DNA of 64,000 nucleotides from Alienimonas californiensis. GTDB taxonomy: Bacteria; Planctomycetota; Planctomycetia; Planctomycetales; Planctomycetaceae. Made by a program: the position numbers and the translations under genes. Positions 60,924 to 64,000 of the stretch are shown here, one piece after another. A model generated the notes under the pieces. The model was not told where the DNA came from and did no database searches. It saw only the letters and a program-made list of their open reading frames with translations. Numbering within the stretch: position 1 is the first letter of the stretch; each line of letters starts with the position of its first letter. Location of the stretch: the NCBI RefSeq assembly GCF_007743815.1, contig NZ_CP036265.1, positions 1,080,501 through 1,144,500 of the forward strand. The letters are read 5' to 3'.

Positions 60924-62201
60924 ATGGCCAAATCCGCCCCGCCTCCCGCCGCTCCGGCGCCGAAGAAGAAGCCCGTCGTGCCGCACCGCACGCGGCCGTT
61001 CTGGAAGACCCTGCCGAAGATCGCCGCCCTGCTGGCCCTCGGTCTGCCGGCCGTGCTGTTCCTGCAGTTCTCCGGCGTCGGCGACGACGCCCCCGGCTGG
61101 CTGTTCGTCGCCGCGGCGCTGGCGATCCTGGGCACCGTCACGCTGATCGGCAAAGCGACTGAGGAAGTCGCCCTCTACGCCGGCCCACTGTGGGGCGGCC
61201 TGTTGAACGCGACCTTCGGCAACGTCACCGAACTCATCATCGCCGTGTTCGCCCTCTCGGAGGGCCCCAAGCTGTATCCCGTGGTGCGGGCCAGCATCAC
61301 CGGGTCGATCCTCGGCAACCTGTTGTTGGTCCTGGGGGCGGCGATGGTTTACGGCGGGACGAAATATACGACGCAGAAGTTCAGCCGCACCGGCGCCCAC
61401 GCCAATGTGGGCATGCTGTGGGTGACGGTCCTCATCCTCTCCGTGCCGGCGCTGGTGCATCTGGTCGCGGAGTTGCCCGGCCTCGACCCGACGCTCGTCC
61501 CGGCGGCGGAGGAACTGGTCGAAGCCGGGGCGGGCGAGGAAGGCCCGAGCCGCGTCGAGCGGCTGGCCGAGGCGAAGACGATCGCCGCCGAGTACACGGA
61601 CGAAGTCACCCTCGCCGGGGCCGGCATCCTGCTGGGCCTGTACGTGCTCATGCTGATCTTCAGTCTGCGGACGCACCGCTTCCTGCTGCGGTCCGACGAG
61701 GCGGAGCACGAGGCGCCGGAGTGGTCGGTGAAGACCGCCGCCGCCGTGCTGCTGGGGGCCACGCTGTGCGTCGCCTATCTCTCGGAGGCGTTCGTGCACG
61801 CCATCGACCTGTTCCGGGAGAGCGGCACGCTGGATATCAGCGAGTTGTTCCTGGGCGTGGTGGTCGTCGCGGTGGTCGGCAACGCGGCGGAGGGGCTGGT
61901 CGCCGTCTGGGTCGCCCGGGAGAACAAGATGGAGCTCTCCTTCCAGATCGCCATGGGCAGCAGTTTGCAGGTCGCGTTGCTGGTCGCCCCCGTGCTGGTG
62001 TTCGCCAGCGGCTTTATGAACGGCTGGGGGCCGGGCGAGTTGATGACGCTGGAGTTCAGCCTGTTCGAACTGCTCAGCCTCGCCGCGGCGGTGCTGGTCG
62101 CGGGGAACGCCCTGTCCGACGGGGAGTCGAACTGGCTGGAAGGAGCGATGTTCCTGGCGATGTACGTGTTCTTCGCCCTCGTCTTCTGGTTTCACCCTTG
62201 A
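60924..62201 (+). CDS. Calcium/cation:proton antiporter (CaCA, CAX/ChaA type)
   Basis: 425 residues. Lys-rich N terminus, then ~10-11 membrane helices. The two family alpha-repeats are present: GNVTELIIAVFAL (first) and GNAAEGLVAVWVA (second), with the acidic residue that binds the cation. A short acidic insert (GAGEEGPSRVERLAEA) separates the two halves. Exports Ca2+ (or Na+/other) for protons across the inner membrane. It stands alone. Confidence 0.94.
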   Translation: MAKSAPPPAAPAPKKKPVVPHRTRPFWKTLPKIAALLALGLPAVLFLQFSGVGDDAPGWLFVAAALAILGTVTLIGKATEEVALYAGPLWGGLLNATFGNVTELIIAVFALSEGPKLYPVVRASITGSILGNLLLVLGAAMVYGGTKYTTQKFSRTGAHANVGMLWVTVLILSVPALVHLVAELPGLDPTLVPAAEELVEAGAGEEGPSRVERLAEAKTIAAEYTDEVTLAGAGILLGLYVLMLIFSLRTHRFLLRSDEAEHEAPEWSVKTAAAVLLGATLCVAYLSEAFVHAIDLFRESGTLDISELFLGVVVVAVVGNAAEGLVAVWVARENKMELSFQIAMGSSLQVALLVAPVLVFASGFMNGWGPGELMTLEFSLFELLSLAAAVLVAGNALSDGESNWLEGAMFLAMYVFFALVFWFHP

Positions 62202-62235
62202 GGCCGGCAGGTGAGGACGGCGGGGCGAGGGAGCA

Positions 62236-62312
62236 GTGATGAGGGAGGGGGGAGGAGAGGTCAGTCGGCCGACGGCGGGCGACTCCGAAACTCCCCACCC
62301 CTCCCTCATCAC
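62236..62312. repeat. Long inverted repeat GTGATGAGGGAGGGG / CCCCTCCCTCATCAC
   Basis: Arms at 62236-62257 and 62291-62312, with one or two mismatches and a ~33-base loop. It lies 34 bases past the antiporter stop and may terminate it. The arms differ from the composite element, so I count it as a separate family. Confidence 0.7.
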
Positions 62313-62357
62313 CCCTCCCCCCTCACCCGACCCGCCCCCGCGGCCTAAACTGGGCGG

Positions 62358-63191
62358 ATGACGGAACGCTCCGACGCCGCCCCCACGCACGGCCCCGGCG
62401 GGCCGTATATCGAGGGCGTGTCCGATTACTGCGATCGCTGGTGCGAACGTTGCCCGCTGGCCGGGCGCTGCCGGTTGCGGGCGTTCGAGTTGGAACTGGG
62501 CGATCTGGCGGACCCCGCCGACACCGACGCCGACCGCCGCGCCCGCTTCTGGCGGGCGCTGAAGACCGTTTACGGCGTAGACGCCCGCGGCGAACTGCAC
62601 GAGTCGGACGCCTCCACCGTGGACGAAGTTTGGCAGGGCGACGGCGCCGCGGCGGCCATCTATGAGGAGGCCGAGGCGGACGACTGGGACGGCGACGCCG
62701 CCCTCGAGGAGCGCGACGAACCGACCGACCCGCTGGCGATCGCCGCCCGGGAGTTGGCCGTCGACCTGCTGAAATGGCTGCGGGAGCACGGGGAGGCGGC
62801 CCAGATCGCCTGCGACGCCGCCGCGGTGCATCCCTGCGGCGTGGCGCCGGCGGACGCGTTGGACGTGATCCGCTGGTACGGCGTGCAGTTGGGGCCGAAG
62901 TTGCAGCGGGCCGTCCGCTCCGACGCCAAGGGGAACGCCCGGGACCGGGCCGGCAGCGCCAAGGTGGCGCTGCTCGCCGCAGAGCGGACGTTCGGCGGCT
63001 GGACCGTGCTGCGGGACGTACTCCCGGCCGCCCTGCCCGCCCGGCGGGCGGAGTTCGCCGCGGAGATCGCCGACTTCCAACGCCGTCTGGCCAGCCTGCG
63101 GGCCGGCATCGACCGGGCCTTCCCCGCCGCCCGCACCTTCGTCCGCCCCGGCTTCGACGACGGCACGCTGGAGGAACCGGCCGCACTCTGA
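62358..63191 (+). CDS. Conserved hypothetical protein with four-Cys motif
   Basis: 277 residues. A C-x3-C-x2-C-x5-C cluster (YCDRWCERCPLAGRC, ~24-38) near the N terminus looks like a metal site. The rest is Asp/Glu/Ala-rich and helical, with no signal. Such short Cys clusters with WCERCP occur in uncharacterised proteins of planctomycetes and Bacteroidetes. No enzymatic motif is seen. The start ATG at 62358 matches conserved sequence onset. Confidence 0.72.
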   Translation: MTERSDAAPTHGPGGPYIEGVSDYCDRWCERCPLAGRCRLRAFELELGDLADPADTDADRRARFWRALKTVYGVDARGELHESDASTVDEVWQGDGAAAAIYEEAEADDWDGDAALEERDEPTDPLAIAARELAVDLLKWLREHGEAAQIACDAAAVHPCGVAPADALDVIRWYGVQLGPKLQRAVRSDAKGNARDRAGSAKVALLAAERTFGGWTVLRDVLPAALPARRAEFAAEIADFQRRLASLRAGIDRAFPAARTFVRPGFDDGTLEEPAAL

Positions 63192-63908
63192 CGGCAGCCC
63201 GGGGCGCGAGCCGAGGCCGGGCAATGCGGTGCATGCCGAACCGCCTCGGCGCGCGCCTCGGGCGGCCGTGGAGCGGCGCCGCGGCAGAATCCGCGCAGCG
63301 GCGAACCCGGCCGGGGAGGCGCTCCAAATCGGAGCGCTCCGCGGTCGGGCCGCCGGGTCCCCTTTTCGTGGGAGGACCGGTCGCCTGGGGTTCTGCATCA
63401 CGCGTGTCGTTCGCCGCCCCGCCCGGCCTGTACCGGGGAACCGGTGCCGGGGAAACCGGCGCCGGGGCCCGGCGGGTGGACGCCGGGGTGTGGGGAGTGA
63501 AGGAGGAATACGGGCGACCGGCGTTCGCCGGGCCTCGGGGACGTGCCGCCCGCGGCGCCCGGGGCCGGTCGAGCCCAGTTCGTGGGAACCTGGCTCGATG
63601 GCTCTCCCGGACGGTCGCGCGGCGGGGTGCGGCGTCCGTGCCGACGGGCGGGGGGCGGATCGCGCCGGCCGGCTGCGCAGGCCGATCGACGCGGGGGCGG
63701 GCTCGGCGGCGTCCGTCACCAACGTCGGCCGTTTCACCCGCCCCGCGAAGGCCCGACGGCCCCCGCATCCGGTGCGGGGGGAAACGATCGTGCCCTCACC
63801 CTCTGCGGGCTCGGGACCTGTTTTGCCGGAAGCCTCTGACAGGAGAGACGTTGCGGAGACGAACCGCGAGACCGCCCTGCGTCTCCGCGGGGTTTGGCAG
63901 CCCGACGC
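63192..63908. other. Intergenic region (717 bp), no convincing gene
   Basis: A plus-strand open frame (63229-63993) is Arg/Gly/Pro/Ala-rich with no motif and I reject it. One hairpin-like piece (GGCCCCCGCATCCGG, near 63769-63783) is visible. The region may hold promoter or 3' sequence of the next gene. Confidence 0.45.
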
Positions 63909-63936
63909 ACGGCCGGAGCTTGCGCTCCGGGCTCAC
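63909..63936. repeat. Single arm of the GTGAGCCCGGAGCGCAAG repeat family
   Basis: ACGGCCGGAGCTTGCGCTCC then GGGCTCAC, identical in type to the right arm at 10127-10154 except one base. No partner arm is visible within the window. Its GTGAG end (on the minus strand) overlaps the stop codon of the edge gene. Confidence 0.8.
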
Positions 63937-64000
63937 AACGACGCGACGGGGCGGTCTTTCTGTGGGTCCTTCCAGGCCGCGAAGGCCCAGTAGAGAACCG
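63933..64000 (-). CDS. Partial C-terminus of a gene cut by the right edge
   Basis: The last 21 codons of a minus-strand gene entering from beyond the window: V-L-Y-W-A-F-A-A-W-K-D-P-Q-K-D-R-P-V-A-S-L then TGA. The YWAFAAW part looks like a membrane segment end followed by a polar tail. Too short to identify. The stop codon lies within the GTGAG end of the flanking repeat, whose next base would otherwise extend the reading frame. Confidence 0.5.
   Translation of the reverse strand, partial: VLYWAFAAWKDPQKDRPVASL

Noticed and set aside
60624-63737. 1037-codon minus-strand frame spanning antiporter and four-Cys gene
   Set aside because: Low complexity, spans two clear plus-strand genes and the intergenic repeat, so it is a shadow.
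63229-63993. 254-codon plus-strand frame at the right end
   Set aside because: Arg/Gly/Pro/Ala-rich, no motif, covers the palindrome and is antisense to a more plausible C-terminal partial gene.

Overview
The window is very GC-rich (roughly 70% by eye), densely coded DNA of a planctomycete (phylum Planctomycetota, order Planctomycetales; an Alienimonas-like genus is only a guess). The signs are two giant PVC-type c-type cytochromes with a beta-propeller and HEAT repeats, a DUF1559 pilin-like protein, several eukaryote-like Ser/Thr kinases, secreted YHS proteins, a sulfatase, a Gfo/Idh oxidoreductase with a twin-arginine signal, a Lys/Ala-rich histone H1-like protein, and abundant short palindromic repeats. 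About 56 genes can be supported, including one tRNA (Pro, anticodon CGG) and one gene cut by the right edge. Most long ORFs on the opposite strand of real genes are GC-driven shadows.

Layout. 1-14 kb: a giant cytochrome, a zinc-ribbon membrane protein, an HtrA protease, two small genes and a coupled AlbA_2/SRPBCC pair, a kinase-PAS protein and a divergent pair of secreted YHS proteins. 14.6-15 kb: two copies of a ~175-bp composite repeat. 15-22 kb: HlyD-like adaptor, small exported zinc-ribbon protein, CDF metal transporter, DUF1559 protein, PDZ-less trypsin-like protease, H1-like protein and a large multi-pass membrane protein. 22-29 kb: a monohaem protein divergent from the second giant cytochrome, APS/PAPS reductase, an M28 peptidase and a small Tyr-rich secreted protein. 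29-35 kb: two tandem paralogous kinases, a TPR lipoprotein-like protein overlapping an LptE-like lipoprotein, and an endonuclease/exonuclease/phosphatase enzyme.

35.9-40 kb holds the most system-like unit. An exported FAD oxidoreductase with flanking beta-sandwich domains overlaps, by its stop codon, a membrane protein with two flavinylation motifs and two NosR/NapH-type CxxxCP motifs. I infer an extracytoplasmic flavin electron-transfer pair. 40-55 kb: Gfo/Idh, hypothetical proteins, aldehyde dehydrogenase, SWIM protein, beta-helix protein, stand-alone CheB, pdxJ, larA, sulfatase and two thioredoxin-fold proteins. 55.3-58.6 kb: tRNA-Pro, then a minus-strand detoxification cluster (VOC, DoxX-like, TetR, VOC, zinc-less quinone reductase) with a TetR-type operator that overlaps the regulator's start codon. 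58.9-64 kb: DUF2490 barrel, zinc-ribbon protein, cold-shock protein, Ca2+/H+ antiporter, a four-Cys protein and the edge gene.

The features most worth a second look are non-coding. At least five copies of a ~175-bp element sit at gene 3' ends, mainly between convergent genes. Several other palindrome families occupy 3' ends. One perfect 24-bp palindrome of a family also found intergenically has been inserted in frame inside the second giant cytochrome gene. No CRISPR array, phage or insertion sequence was seen.
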